From positions 124,001 through 188,000 of the forward strand of contig NZ_BCWV01000007.1 of the NCBI RefSeq assembly GCF_001894765.1: a stretch of 64,000 bases of DNA, given 5' to 3'. Positions 9,828 to 19,065 of the stretch are shown piece by piece. Numbering within the stretch: position 1 is the first letter of the stretch; the number at the start of each line of letters is the position of its first letter. The position numbers and the translations under genes were made by a program. The notes under the pieces are model-generated. The model did no database searches. It was not told the origin of the DNA and worked only from the letters and a program-made list of their open reading frames with translations. Origin of the DNA: Rhodococcoides corynebacterioides NBRC 14404. GTDB taxonomy: Bacteria; Actinomycetota; Actinomycetes; Mycobacteriales; Mycobacteriaceae.

Positions 9828-11039
9828 GTGACCACAGAGGCATACATCTACGAGGCGATCCGAACACCGCGCGGGAAGGGCAAGGGCGGCGCGCTGCACT
9901 CCGTCAAGCCGATCTCGCTGGTCACGGGCTTGATCGACGAGCTCCGTCGTCGTTTTCCCGACATGGACGAGGACCGCATCTCCGATCTGATCCTCGGCGT
10001 CGTCTCCCCCGTGGGCGACCAGGGCGCGGACATCGCCCGCACGGCCGTGCTGGCCGCGAAGATGCCCGACACCGTCGGCGGATTCCAGCTGAACCGTTTC
10101 TGCGCCTCCGGCCTCGAGGCCGTGAACCTGGCCGCGCAGAAGGTGCGCTCGGGCTGGGACGAGCTGGTGATCGCCGGCGGCGTCGAGTCGATGTCCCGCG
10201 TGCCGATGGGCTCCGACGGCGGCGCGTGGGCGATGGACCCGCAGACCGCGTACGACACGTATTTCGTGCCCCAGGGCATCGGTGCCGATCTCATCGCCAC
10301 GATCGAGGGATTCACGCGTGACGACGTCGACGCGTACGCCGTGCAGTCGCAGGACCGTGCCGCGGCGGCGTGGTCGGGTGGCTACTTCGCCAAGTCGGTG
10401 GTCCCGGTGACGGACCAGAACGGTCTGGTGATCCTGGACCAGGACGAGCACATGCGTCCCGGGACGACGACGGAGTCGCTCGGCAAGCTCAAGCCGGCCT
10501 TCGAGGGCGTCGCGGCGATGGGCGGCTTCGACGACGTGGCGCTGCAGAAGTACCACTGGGTCGAGAAGATCCATCACGTGCACACCGGCGGTAACTCGTC
10601 GGGCATCGTCGACGGCGCCGCGCTGGTGGTCGTCGGCAGCGAGGACGCGGGCAAGTCGATGGGGATGACCCCGCGCGCCCGCGTGGTCGCGACGGCCACC
10701 TCGGGTGCCGACACCACGATCATGCTGACCGGCCCGACGCCCGCGTCGAAGAAGGTGCTGGCCGCGGCCGGGTTGACGGTCGACGACATCGACCTGTTCG
10801 AGCTGAACGAGGCCTTCGCCTCCGTGGTGCTGCGCTACCAGAAGGATCTGAAGATCCCCGGCGAGAAGCTGAACGTCAACGGCGGCGCCATCGCGATGGG
10901 CCATCCCCTCGGTGCCACCGGCGCCATGATCACCGGCACCGTGCTCGACGAGCTCGAGCGTCGCAACGGCCGCTACGCACTGATCACCCTGTGCATCGGC
11001 GGCGGCATGGGCGTGGCCACCATCATCGAGCGAGTCTGA
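9828..11039 (+). CDS. fadA: Acetyl-CoA C-acyltransferase (thiolase), beta-oxidation
   Basis: A 403-residue thiolase that cleaves 3-ketoacyl-CoA to acetyl-CoA and shortened acyl-CoA. It has nucleophile C92 in [10 protein letters not shown]359 in [11 protein letters not shown], and the second catalytic C389 in [11 protein letters not shown] 9828 is chosen, with GGAAGGA (9811-9817) as ribosome-binding site; the frame extends further upstream only through non-conserved sequence. fadB follows after 14 bp, the same pairing as mycobacterial FadA/FadB (Rv0859/Rv0860), which form an alpha2beta2 trifunctional enzyme. A TAGTGT at 9738-9743 in the 148-bp upstream gap may be the -10 element. Confidence 0.95.
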   Translation: MTTEAYIYEAIRTPRGKGKGGALHSVKPISLVTGLIDELRRRFPDMDEDRISDLILGVVSPVGDQGADIARTAVLAAKMPDTVGGFQLNRFCASGLEAVNLAAQKVRSGWDELVIAGGVESMSRVPMGSDGGAWAMDPQTAYDTYFVPQGIGADLIATIEGFTRDDVDAYAVQSQDRAAAAWSGGYFAKSVVPVTDQNGLVILDQDEHMRPGTTTESLGKLKPAFEGVAAMGGFDDVALQKYHWVEKIHHVHTGGNSSGIVDGAALVVVGSEDAGKSMGMTPRARVVATATSGADTTIMLTGPTPASKKVLAAAGLTVDDIDLFELNEAFASVVLRYQKDLKIPGEKLNVNGGAIAMGHPLGATGAMITGTVLDELERRNGRYALITLCIGGGMGVATIIERV

Positions 11040-11053
11040 GGAACCGAGAACAC

Positions 11054-13204
11054 ATGAGCGAGAACATGATCGAGTGGCATAAGGACGCCGACGGCATCGT
11101 CACGCTGACGATGAACGATCCCGGCCAGAGCGCCAACACGATGAACGAGACCTACAAGAACTCGATGGGCGCCACCGTGGACCGCCTCGAGGCCGAGAAG
11201 GACTCCGTCACCGGTGTCGTCGTCACGTCGGCGAAGAAGACCTTCTTCGCCGGTGGCGACCTCAAGAACATGGTCAAGGCGACCAAGGACGACGCCGCGC
11301 AGGTGTTCGAGGAGGTGCAGCTGATCAAGTCGCAGCTGCGCCGCCTGGAGACCCTCGGCAAGCCCGTCGTCGCCGCCATCAACGGCGCGGCCCTGGGCGG
11401 CGGTCTCGAGATCGCGCTGGCCACGCACCACCGCATCGTCGCCGACGTGCCCGGTGTGCAGCTGGGTCTGCCCGAGGTGTCCCTCGGCCTGCTCCCCGGC
11501 GGCGGCGGCGTCACCCGCATCACGCGCATGATGGGCATCCAGAACGGCTTCATGTCGGTCCTCTCGCAGGGCACCCGATTCCGCGTGGCCAAGGCGAAGG
11601 AGCTCGGCCTGGTCGACGAGGTCGTCGGCAGTGTCGAGGAGCTGGTTCCGGCCGCCAAGGCATGGATCAAGGCCAACCCCGAGGGCGGCGTCGCGCCGTG
11701 GGATGTGAAGGGCTACAAGATCCCCGGCGGCACGCCGTCGAATCCTAAGCTGGCACAGATCCTTCCGGCGTTCCCGTCCAACCTGCGCAAGCAGATCAAG
11801 GGCGCGAACATGCCGGCTCCGCTCGCCATTCTGGCTGCCGCCGTGGAGGGTTCGCAGGTCGACTTCGACAACGCGTCCACCATCGAGTCGCGCTACTTCA
11901 CCTCGCTGGTCACCGGTCAGGTCTCGAAGAACATGATCCAGGCGTTCTTCTTCGACCTGCAGGCGATCAACGCCGGCAAGTCGCGTCCCGACGGGTACGA
12001 CAAGACGCAGTTCTCCAAGGTCGCCGTGCTCGGCGCCGGCATGATGGGCGCCGGCATCGCCTACGTGTGCGCCAAGGCCGGAATCGACGTGGTGCTCAAG
12101 GACGTCGAGCTCGCGTCCGCCGAGAAGGGCAAGGCGTACTCGGAGGCCATCGAGGCCAAGGCGCTCTCGCGCGGCAAGACCACGCAGGAGAAGTCCGACG
12201 CGCTGCTCGCGCGCATCCACCCCACCGCCGACCCGAAGGACGTCGAGGGTGCGGATCTGGTGATCGAGGCCGTCTTCGAGTCGCAGGACCTCAAGCACAA
12301 GGTCTTCCAGGAGATCGAGGACCTGGTGGTACCCGACGCGCTGCTCGGCTCCAACACCTCCACGCTGCCGATCACCGGTCTCGCGACCGGCGTGAAGCGG
12401 CAGGAGGACTTCATCGGCATCCACTTCTTCTCGCCCGTCGACAAGATGCCGCTGGTGGAGATCATCCGCGGTGAGAAGACCTCGGATGCGGCTCTGGCCA
12501 AGGCATTCGACCTCGTGCAGGCCATCAAGAAGACCCCGATCGTCGTCAACGACAGCCGCGGCTTCTTCACCTCGCGCGTGATCGGCACCTTCATCAACGA
12601 GGCCATCGCGATGCTCGGCGAGGGCGTCGAGCCGTCGTCGATCGAGCAGGCCGGTCTCCAGGCGGGCTACCCCGCTCCGCCGCTGCAGCTGTCGGACGAG
12701 CTGACGCTCACCCTCATGCAGAAGATCCGCAAGGAGACCTACGACGCCGTGGTCGCCGCCGGTGGCACGCCGCCGGAGGATCCCGCGGGCGCCGTGATCG
12801 ACAAGATGGTCGACGAGTTCGAGCGTCCGTCGAAGGCCAAGGGCGCCGGCTTCTACGAGTACGTCGACGGCAAGCGTGCCGGTCTGTGGTCCGGACTGCG
12901 CGACGCGTTCGAGTCCGGCACCGCCGACATCCCGTTCGAGGATCTCAAGGAGCGCATGCTGTTCATCGAGGCCATCGAGACGCAGAAGTGCTTCGACGAG
13001 GGCGTCCTGAACACCACCGCCGACGCCAACATCGGCTCGATCTTCGGCATCGGCTTCCCGGCGTGGACCGGTGGTGTGCACCAGTACATCGTCGGCTACG
13101 AGGCCGCCGACGGCACCGTGGGCAAGGAGGCCTTCGTGGCCCGAGCGGAGGAGCTGGCCAAGCAGTACGGCGAGCGCTTCACCCCGCCCCAGTCCCTGCG
13201 CTGA
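11054..13204 (+). CDS. fadB: Trifunctional enzyme alpha subunit: enoyl-CoA hydratase / 3-hydroxyacyl-CoA dehydrogenase
   Basis: A 716-residue fusion. The N-terminal crotonase domain carries the oxyanion-hole segment AINGAALGGGLEIAL and the acidic residues in GLPEVSLGLLPGGGG. The NAD-binding dehydrogenase domain begins at about residue 320 (KVAVLGAGMMGAGIA), with the catalytic segment GIHFFSPVDKMPLVEII. C-terminal 3HCDH domains end at FTPPQSLR. It catalyses hydration and oxidation steps of beta-oxidation and should complex with FadA just upstream. ATG 11054 gives MSENMIEW. A strong hairpin lies 18 nt after the stop. Confidence 0.96.
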   Translation: MSENMIEWHKDADGIVTLTMNDPGQSANTMNETYKNSMGATVDRLEAEKDSVTGVVVTSAKKTFFAGGDLKNMVKATKDDAAQVFEEVQLIKSQLRRLETLGKPVVAAINGAALGGGLEIALATHHRIVADVPGVQLGLPEVSLGLLPGGGGVTRITRMMGIQNGFMSVLSQGTRFRVAKAKELGLVDEVVGSVEELVPAAKAWIKANPEGGVAPWDVKGYKIPGGTPSNPKLAQILPAFPSNLRKQIKGANMPAPLAILAAAVEGSQVDFDNASTIESRYFTSLVTGQVSKNMIQAFFFDLQAINAGKSRPDGYDKTQFSKVAVLGAGMMGAGIAYVCAKAGIDVVLKDVELASAEKGKAYSEAIEAKALSRGKTTQEKSDALLARIHPTADPKDVEGADLVIEAVFESQDLKHKVFQEIEDLVVPDALLGSNTSTLPITGLATGVKRQEDFIGIHFFSPVDKMPLVEIIRGEKTSDAALAKAFDLVQAIKKTPIVVNDSRGFFTSRVIGTFINEAIAMLGEGVEPSSIEQAGLQAGYPAPPLQLSDELTLTLMQKIRKETYDAVVAAGGTPPEDPAGAVIDKMVDEFERPSKAKGAGFYEYVDGKRAGLWSGLRDAFESGTADIPFEDLKERMLFIEAIETQKCFDEGVLNTTADANIGSIFGIGFPAWTGGVHQYIVGYEAADGTVGKEAFVARAEELAKQYGERFTPPQSLR

Positions 13205-13221
13205 CGCACGAGAACGACGCA

Positions 13222-13255
13222 ACCCCCGCACTCCCGACGCCGGGAGTGCGGGGGT
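13222..13255. terminator. Terminator between convergent fadB and lipase genes
   Basis: A perfect 15-bp stem (ACCCCCGCACTCCCG / CGGGAGTGCGGGGGT) with a 4-nt loop lies between the fadB stop (13204) and the lipase stop (13272). It can serve both directions. Confidence 0.8.
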
Positions 13256-13271
13256 CGCGTGCTGGTCGGGG

Positions 13272-14420
13272 TCAGCCGGTGACGGTGCGGGCGAAGTCCA
13301 GGGCCGCCGGCATCGACGCCATGAGCGTGCCCACGTGATCGGCGTCCGGGAACGTGAGGAGCCGATAATCCGTGCCCGCAGCGGACATTCGCGCGGTCTG
13401 CGCGAAGGTGAGCGGCGCCGGCACGGTCTGATCGACCAGGCTCTGCGTGACCAGCAGGGGCCGGTCGTAGCCCGCGACGGGTACGGCCTGCATCTCGCGC
13501 AGCGTCGCGTTCATCGCGGGGTCGTCGAGCGGGCGCGTGAGCAGATCGCGCAGCACCACCGGGTTGGCCTCCCGGAACGCTCGGAAGTCGTTGCCGCACA
13601 GCGTGGTCGCGGCGTTCAGGTAATCCAGTCCGCGGGGCGTGAGGTAGCTCGGGACGTTCAGGTCCGGCCGCTGATCGTTCAATCCGGCCAGGATGTACAT
13701 CACGTACCCGACGTAGCCGCTGGGGGCGATCGGCGGAAAGACCGGTCCCGACGGCGGCAGCAGCGTGTCCAGCTGCGTCGGCCCGGCGATGGGAACGGCG
13801 CCGCGGTAGTCGAGTTCCGGTGCGCGCTCGGTCCCGACGGCGGCGGCGAAGTACGCGGCGTTGCCGCCCTGCGAGAGCCCCGTGGCGAGCCATCGCGGGG
13901 ACAGCTCGTCACCGAGAAGCCGATGTGCGGTGCGCACGATGTCGACGACGTTGGCTCCCGACGCGGGACCGTCGAGGTATGCGTGTACACCCGGCGTGCC
14001 CAGGCCGGCGTAATCGGTGGCGGCGACGGCGTAGCCGTTCCGGAGCCACTCGGTCATGGCCGGCCGTTCGTACTCCGTCCCGCCGGTCAGCGAGGGCGTG
14101 CACGCGTCGGCGACGCCCGTGGTGCCGTGCGCGAACGAGACCACCGGCCATCCGCCGGCCGGCGTCTCGCCCTCGGGCACGAAGACCAGCCCGGTCGATT
14201 CCCCGGCCTGGCCCGCGGTGCGCAGCGTGCCGTAGCGCACCAGCGTGCCGGACGCCGCACCCTCGGGAAGCAGCTCCTCCGCGAGCGGCGAGCTCGACAG
14301 CAGCGCTCCGGGCTCTGAAGTCGGTGCGGCAGACGCTGCCGGTCCGGTGAGAACGGTGGGCGCGAGGCCCGCGACGACGCAGGTGACGACGGCGGCGGCG
14401 CGGCGGAAGGTAAGGGTCAC
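13272..14420 (-). CDS. Secreted lipase (LIP family, alpha/beta hydrolase)
   Basis: A 382-residue exported esterase/lipase. The N-terminus (about 1-31) is a signal peptide ending ASAAP. The nucleophile elbow is GLSQGG, and likely acid and base residues lie near LVDQTVPAP and DADHVG. It resembles the secretory lipase family (PF03583) common in Rhodococcus. GTG 14420 immediately follows the tmsB stop (14421-14423) with no gap, so it appears to be the third gene of the tmsA-tmsB operon. Whether a lipase has any role in 10-methyl lipid metabolism is unknown. Confidence 0.88.
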   Translation of the reverse strand: MTLTFRRAAAVVTCVVAGLAPTVLTGPAASAAPTSEPGALLSSSPLAEELLPEGAASGTLVRYGTLRTAGQAGESTGLVFVPEGETPAGGWPVVSFAHGTTGVADACTPSLTGGTEYERPAMTEWLRNGYAVAATDYAGLGTPGVHAYLDGPASGANVVDIVRTAHRLLGDELSPRWLATGLSQGGNAAYFAAAVGTERAPELDYRGAVPIAGPTQLDTLLPPSGPVFPPIAPSGYVGYVMYILAGLNDQRPDLNVPSYLTPRGLDYLNAATTLCGNDFRAFREANPVVLRDLLTRPLDDPAMNATLREMQAVPVAGYDRPLLVTQSLVDQTVPAPLTFAQTARMSAAGTDYRLLTFPDADHVGTLMASMPAALDFARTVTG

Positions 14421-15734
14421 TCAGCCATTCCACCACGGACGCAGCGGCAGGTGAGAGCGATTGCCGTCGGGTTTGACCGCGAGTACTTGATGGAGTTGAA
14501 CGACGTTGCGCTCGAAGCCGAGTCGCGAGCCGGCCATGTAGAGACCCCACACGCGGGCGGTGCCCTCGCCGACCTCGGCGACGCAGGCGTCCCAGTTGTC
14601 GACCAGATTGCGGCACCAGTCGCGCAGGGTCAGGGCGTAGTGCTCGCGGAGGTTCTCCTCGTGCCGCACCTCGAGGCCGATGTCCTGCATCTCGGTGATG
14701 ATGCGGCCGGATCCGGTGAGTTCCCCGTCGGGGAACACGTAGCGGTCGATGAACCCACCCGCGCGGGCGGCGGACCGGTTGTCCGGACGCGTGATGCAGT
14801 GGTTGAGCACCAGTCCGCCGGGCCGGAGCTTGCTCGCGACGAACCCGAAGTACGCCGGGTAGTTGGCGACGCCGATGTGTTCGGTCAGCCCGATCGAGGA
14901 CACGGCGTCGAAGCCCGTCTCGGCGATGTCGCGGTAGTCGCTGTGACGCACCTCGGCGAGGTGGCCGAGGCCGTCGGCCTCGATGGCCCGTTGGGCCCAC
15001 TCCGCCTGCTCCGCCGACAGGGTCGCGCCGATGACGCGGACGCCGCGGCGGGCGGCGTAGCGCACCATCGAGCCCCACCCGCACCCGATGTCGAGCAGCC
15101 GGTCGCCTTCCTTCAGGCGCAACTTCTCGAAGACGAGGCGGTACTTGTTCTCCTGGGCCTCCTCGAGGGTCGCGTCCTCCGTCGGGTACGCCGCGCACGT
15201 GTAGGTCATGGAGTCGCCGAGCACGTACTCGTAGAACGTGTTGGACACGTCGTAGTGGTGGTGAATGCTCTCCGCGTCCCGAGTCTTGCTGTGCCGCAGT
15301 CCTTCGGCGATCCGCCGCCACCGCGGCAGCGACTCCTGCGGCGGCGGGGCGATGGGCCGCAACAGTTCCCAGCCGAGCGAGCGGGTGATCGCCGCCAACG
15401 TCCGCGCCGACGGGCGCTTGAAGTGGAGGTCGTCGCCGAGCATGCGCAGCACGTCGTACGGGTCGCCCGGGTGCGCGCCGACGATCTCGAGGTCACCGGA
15501 GACGTACGCACGCGCCATCCCGAGATCGCCGGGGGCCGTGGCGATGTACGTCGTTCCGCGGGGCGTGAGCAGGTTCAGCCCGTAGGCCGAGTCCGGGTCG
15601 CCGGCCACGGAACCGTCGTACGCGCTGAAGCGCACCGGGATGTCGCCCTCGGTGAACTGCTCGAGAATTCCCGCGATGGTCAGCTTGGGGGAGCCGACCT
15701 GATAGTCCTTGTAGCTTTCTCGGAACAGAGTCAT
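14421..15734 (-). CDS. tmsB: SAM-dependent cyclopropane-synthase-like methyltransferase (TmsB/BfaB, Rv3720-like)
   Basis: A 437-residue member of the CFA synthase family. The SAM site is LLDIGCGWGSM, and family motifs HHHYDVSN, YTCAAY and GLTEHIG are present. Methyltransferases of this subgroup add a methylene group to oleoyl phospholipids. With the partner reductase this gives 10-methylstearic (tuberculostearic) acid. The gene overlaps tmsA by 4 nt (ATGA, 15731-15734). The start used gives MTLFRESYKDY; an in-frame continuation upstream is shadow within tmsA. Assignment to the tms/bfa pathway rests on the paired neighbour and the Mtb synteny. Confidence 0.85.
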   Translation of the reverse strand: MTLFRESYKDYQVGSPKLTIAGILEQFTEGDIPVRFSAYDGSVAGDPDSAYGLNLLTPRGTTYIATAPGDLGMARAYVSGDLEIVGAHPGDPYDVLRMLGDDLHFKRPSARTLAAITRSLGWELLRPIAPPPQESLPRWRRIAEGLRHSKTRDAESIHHHYDVSNTFYEYVLGDSMTYTCAAYPTEDATLEEAQENKYRLVFEKLRLKEGDRLLDIGCGWGSMVRYAARRGVRVIGATLSAEQAEWAQRAIEADGLGHLAEVRHSDYRDIAETGFDAVSSIGLTEHIGVANYPAYFGFVASKLRPGGLVLNHCITRPDNRSAARAGGFIDRYVFPDGELTGSGRIITEMQDIGLEVRHEENLREHYALTLRDWCRNLVDNWDACVAEVGEGTARVWGLYMAGSRLGFERNVVQLHQVLAVKPDGNRSHLPLRPWWNG

Positions 15735-17167
15735 CGACGTTGCACCGCCTTCGAATACAGATCCAACAGACGTGAATCGGGGTCGTAGATCTTCTTGACG
15801 CGGGAGTAGTGATTCCCGCCGTAGAGCGCGTCGAACTCGTCCCGGTCGTAGAACGAGTCCGAGTAGAGGGACTTGTGGCCGTCGAGCTCGGACACCCGAC
15901 GCTCGATGCGGCGATTCGTGGCGCCCTCGACGACACCGTCGGCGCCCTCCTCGACGGGCACCGAGGACCAGAACCCGACGTTGACGTACGTGTGGCCGGC
16001 GCGTAGTGGATACAGCGGCCACTCCCGCGTGCCGTCCCGTAGGCGCAGGGGGCAGAGCCACAGGGGTTCGATGGGAATTTCGTCGAGGAACCACCGCAGG
16101 AACGCGGCGGTGTTCTCGATGGGAACCTCGATGTCCTGCACCACGCGTTCGCGGATCGGGTTGCCCTTGCGGCGTTCGAGGCGGTCGGCGATGTCGAACT
16201 TCCGATCGAGCGCGATCAGCTTCCAGTAGACGCTGCTGCGGAGGTAGCGGCGCGGCCAGAACCGTCGGATCCGCGGATTCTGGGTGCCGAACGCTCGCGA
16301 GCACCAGAACCAGTCCGTGTCCCACCGCCACAGGTAGTCGTGCACGGTGAGCCGGTCGGTCCGCGGGGTGGCGCCGTCGTGCTGGATCGACCGGTAGTAG
16401 ATCTGCATGCCGGTGTAGTCGCTCACCGGCCCGGGCTCGTCGGTCTGTCGGCCGAGGGTCAGATACGCCTCGGAGTCGGTGAACACCACACCGTCGAGGT
16501 AGTCGACGCGCTCGCCGCGGTACTCACCCGCGTCGACGATCGCATCCATCGCGTCCTGGACCGACTGCAGGTCGTGGAACCGGACGTGGCGCAGGGCGAC
16601 GTAGGGCGGGACGGCCTCGAGTTCGATGCGCAGGCGGGTCGAGTAGCCGAGCGTGCCGTAAGAGTTGGGAAACGCGTGGAACAGGTCCGCGTGCTCGCCC
16701 TCGGGGCGCGCGGTGACCACCTCGCCCGCGCCGGTCAGCACGTCCACCTCGAGCAGGCTCTCGTGGGGGAGGCCGTTGCGGAAGGACGTCGATTCGATGC
16801 CGAGGCCCGTGACCGCGCCGCCGAGGGTGATGGTCTTGAGCTGCGGCACCACCAGCGGCACCAGTCCGTGGCGCAGGGTCGCGTCCACCAGGGTCTCGTA
16901 CGTGCACATGCCCTGCACGTCGGCGGTGCGCGCGACGGGATCGACCGAGATCACCTTGCCGAGACCGGACACGTCGAGTCCGGGAACGCTGGTGTCCTGG
17001 CGGGCTCGGAAGAGGTTGGAGGTCTTCTTGGCCAGCCGGACGGTCTGCTCGCGCGGGATGGCCCGGTAGCTCGCGACCAGGCGTCGGACGCCCGCGGCGT
17101 GCGCGGCCGCGCCCACCTCGTGCGGGCCCGGAGAGTTGCCGGTCGGAGACTGAACGGTGCGATCCAC
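15731..17167 (-). CDS. tmsA: FAD-linked oxidoreductase for 10-methyl fatty acids (TmsA/BfaA, Rv3719-like)
   Basis: A 478-residue FAD_binding_4 (VAO/DprE1-like) protein. The flavin-binding region includes VDVQGMCTYETLVDATLRHGL-type sequence and the segment TLGGAVTGLGIESTSFRNGLPHESL, and the C-terminus is HYSRVKKIYDPDSRLLDLYSKAV. In mycobacteria and relatives it reduces the 10-methylene acyl group made by the adjacent methyltransferase. GTG 17167 is the first in-frame start. tmsA leads the minus-strand operon tmsA-tmsB-lipase. No tmsC-like third gene is visible. The 158-bp divergent region up to 17325 contains TATAGC-like sequence near 17178-17183 that may be its -10. Confidence 0.85.
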   Translation of the reverse strand: MDRTVQSPTGNSPGPHEVGAAAHAAGVRRLVASYRAIPREQTVRLAKKTSNLFRARQDTSVPGLDVSGLGKVISVDPVARTADVQGMCTYETLVDATLRHGLVPLVVPQLKTITLGGAVTGLGIESTSFRNGLPHESLLEVDVLTGAGEVVTARPEGEHADLFHAFPNSYGTLGYSTRLRIELEAVPPYVALRHVRFHDLQSVQDAMDAIVDAGEYRGERVDYLDGVVFTDSEAYLTLGRQTDEPGPVSDYTGMQIYYRSIQHDGATPRTDRLTVHDYLWRWDTDWFWCSRAFGTQNPRIRRFWPRRYLRSSVYWKLIALDRKFDIADRLERRKGNPIRERVVQDIEVPIENTAAFLRWFLDEIPIEPLWLCPLRLRDGTREWPLYPLRAGHTYVNVGFWSSVPVEEGADGVVEGATNRRIERRVSELDGHKSLYSDSFYDRDEFDALYGGNHYSRVKKIYDPDSRLLDLYSKAVQRR

Positions 17168-17325
17168 GCGAGAACGCTATATCGCGATCGTTCGCAGGAC
17201 TACGGATGGTGGGGGTCCGTCACGTAACCGTTGCCGGACGGACGTCTTTCGGCAGCGTCGAGGGGACCGAAAGCACCGTGGAAGAATGGGACGAAAGACC
17301 CCCGATGCTCAGGAGGAATGCGTTC

Positions 17326-17760
17326 ATGGCCAAGGTCAGCGCCAGCACGTCCCACACCGTCGCCGCGACCCCGGAGCAGGTGCTGGCGGCACTGTCGGAC
17401 TACCAGACCGTGCGCCCGCGGATCCTGCCCGAACAGTACCGGGACTTCACCGTCGTCGAGGGCGGTCAGGGCGACGGCACCGTGGCCACCTGGACGCTGC
17501 AGGCCACGAAGAAGCGCGCGCGCGACGTCCGCGCCACCGTCCGCGTCGCGGGCGACACGATCACCGAGACGGACGCCAACTCCTCGATGGTCACCACCTA
17601 CCGTGTGACGCCGGCCGGACAGGGCAGCGAGGTCACCACGACCACCGAATGGACGGGTGCCGGCGGCATCGGCGGGTTCTTCGAGAAGACGTTCGCCCCG
17701 CTCGGCCTGAAGAAGATCCAGGCGCAGGTCCTCGAGAACCTCTCCCGCCAGGTCGGGTGA
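17326..17760 (+). CDS. SRPBCC family protein (Rv3718c-like)
   Basis: A 144-residue START/polyketide-cyclase-fold protein: MAKVSASTSHTVAATPEQVLAALSDYQTVRPRILPEQY, then beta strands, and a long C-terminal helix (GGFFEKTFAPLGLKKIQAQVLENL). Members bind hydrophobic ligands; the ligand here is unknown. AGGAGG (17311-17316) sets the start at ATG 17326 rather than the in-frame ATG at 17305. The stop overlaps the next gene by GTGA, so it heads a likely unit of SRPBCC, the 101-aa protein, ybaB and recR. Confidence 0.85.
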   Translation: MAKVSASTSHTVAATPEQVLAALSDYQTVRPRILPEQYRDFTVVEGGQGDGTVATWTLQATKKRARDVRATVRVAGDTITETDANSSMVTTYRVTPAGQGSEVTTTTEWTGAGGIGGFFEKTFAPLGLKKIQAQVLENLSRQVG

Positions 17761-18062
17761 GCGAGTCCGGTCCCGAGCGGACGCCCGACGGCCACTTCGT
17801 GGTGATCGACGGGCGTCGCTGGCGGGCGACCGACCCGGCGATACCGGAGGACCGCCAGGCCGAACTGCGGTCCATCCTCATGGCGTGGCGACGCGACGTG
17901 CGCCGCACCGGTGGCGCCCCGGAATCCCGCGCGGGCGTGCAGGCGGCCAAGGTTGCGCTCGGCGAGCGCGGCACCCCGTGGTGGGAGCAGAGCGACGACG
18001 ATCGCCGACGACGCTGGGAGGCCCGGGTCCCACGGCCGGGCGATGTCGGTGCGGACGACTAG
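17757..18062 (+). CDS. Conserved small protein, 101 aa
   Basis: The sequence begins MSESGPERTPDGHFVVIDGRRWRATDPAIPEDRQAELRSILMAWRRDVRRT and ends in an Asp/Arg-rich tail. I recall homologues in actinobacteria carrying the label 'biopolymer transporter Tol', but nothing in the sequence (no signal, no membrane segment) supports that. GTG 17757 overlaps the SRPBCC stop by 4 nt. Function unknown. Confidence 0.75.
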   Translation: MSESGPERTPDGHFVVIDGRRWRATDPAIPEDRQAELRSILMAWRRDVRRTGGAPESRAGVQAAKVALGERGTPWWEQSDDDRRRRWEARVPRPGDVGADD

Positions 18063-18101
18063 GCTGGACTCACGTTTTCCCCCTCCGAGAGGACACCGAC
18101 G

Positions 18102-18440
18102 GTGCAACCCGGCGATCAGCCCGACATGTCCCAGCTGCTCCAGCAGGCGCAGCAGATGCAGCAGCAACTGATGGCCGCGCAGGCCGAGATCGCCGCGACG
18201 GAGGTCACCGGCAGCGCGGGCAACGGGCTCGTCGTCGCCACGGTCACCGGGAGCGGCGAGGTCACGGGCATCACCATCGATCCCAAGGTGGTCGACCCCG
18301 AGGATGTCGAGACGCTGCAGGACCTGATCGTCGGCGCCCTGGCCGATGCCTCGCGCGCGGCCGGCGAGGTGGCCTCGCAGAAGCTCGGGCCGCTGGCCGG
18401 GCTGGGTGGCGGCGGCATGCCGGGTCTGCCCGGCTTCTAG
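18102..18440 (+). CDS. YbaB/EbfC nucleoid-associated protein
   Basis: A 112-residue protein that starts with a Gln/Met-rich helix ([27 protein letters not shown]), followed by the [31 protein letters not shown] beta layer. This is the standard YbaB/EbfC fold. It binds DNA as a dimer. Pairing with recR directly downstream (10-nt gap) is conserved across bacteria. The C-terminal Gly/Leu/Pro tail [11 protein letters not shown] is disordered. The start is GTG 18102. Confidence 0.93.
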   Translation: MQPGDQPDMSQLLQQAQQMQQQLMAAQAEIAATEVTGSAGNGLVVATVTGSGEVTGITIDPKVVDPEDVETLQDLIVGALADASRAAGEVASQKLGPLAGLGGGGMPGLPGF

Positions 18441-18450
18441 GTCGCACGGG

Positions 18451-19062
18451 GTGTACGAAGGACCGGTCCAGGATCTGATCGACGAGTTGGGCAAGCTGCC
18501 CGGCGTCGGTCCGAAGAGCGCGCAGCGCATCGCGTTTCATCTCCTCGGTGTCGAGGCGCCGGACATCGACCGGTTGCAGAACGCGCTCGCCCGCATCCGT
18601 GACGGGGTGCAGTTCTGCACGATCTGCGGGACCGTCTCGGACAAGGAATTATGTCGGATCTGCGCCGATTCGCGGCGTGACCGCTCGATCATCTGCGTGG
18701 TGGAGGAGCCGAAAGACGTTCAGGCCGTGGAGCGAACCCGCGAGTTCAAGGGTCGCTACCACGTGCTCGGGGGCGCCCTGGACCCCCTCAGCGGCGTCGG
18801 TCCGGATCAACTGCGGGTCCGAGAGTTGTTGACGCGCATCGGCACTCAGGAGGACGGGGTCGACGTCACCGAGGTCATCATCGCGACCGACCCCAACACC
18901 GAGGGCGAGGCGACCGCGACGTACCTCCTCCGCATGCTGCGCGACTTCCCCGGCCTGTCGGTGACTCGGCTCGCGTCGGGGCTGCCCATGGGCGGCGATC
19001 TCGAGTTCGCCGACGAGCTCACTCTGGGTCGTGCGGTGGCGGGCCGCCGCGTGATGGGGTAG
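18451..19062 (+). CDS. recR: Recombination protein RecR
   Basis: A 203-residue protein with the N-terminal HhH ([20 protein letters not shown]), zinc finger C56-C59-C68-C71, Toprim domain starting [14 protein letters not shown], Walker-like region [12 protein letters not shown] and C-terminal [25 protein letters not shown]. It acts with RecF/RecO in RecFOR gap repair. GTG 18451 (MYEGPVQDL) matches the family N-terminus. The stop and that of the opposing regulator sit in a small inverted repeat (GGTAG-TCC-CTACC, 19058-19070). Confidence 0.97.
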   Translation: MYEGPVQDLIDELGKLPGVGPKSAQRIAFHLLGVEAPDIDRLQNALARIRDGVQFCTICGTVSDKELCRICADSRRDRSIICVVEEPKDVQAVERTREFKGRYHVLGGALDPLSGVGPDQLRVRELLTRIGTQEDGVDVTEVIIATDPNTEGEATATYLLRMLRDFPGLSVTRLASGLPMGGDLEFADELTLGRAVAGRRVMG

Positions 19063-19065
19063 TCC

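Noticed and set aside
10973-13231. 752-codon minus-strand frame opposite fadB
   Set aside because: Antisense shadow of a strongly conserved enzyme; His/Val/Leu-rich low-information sequence.
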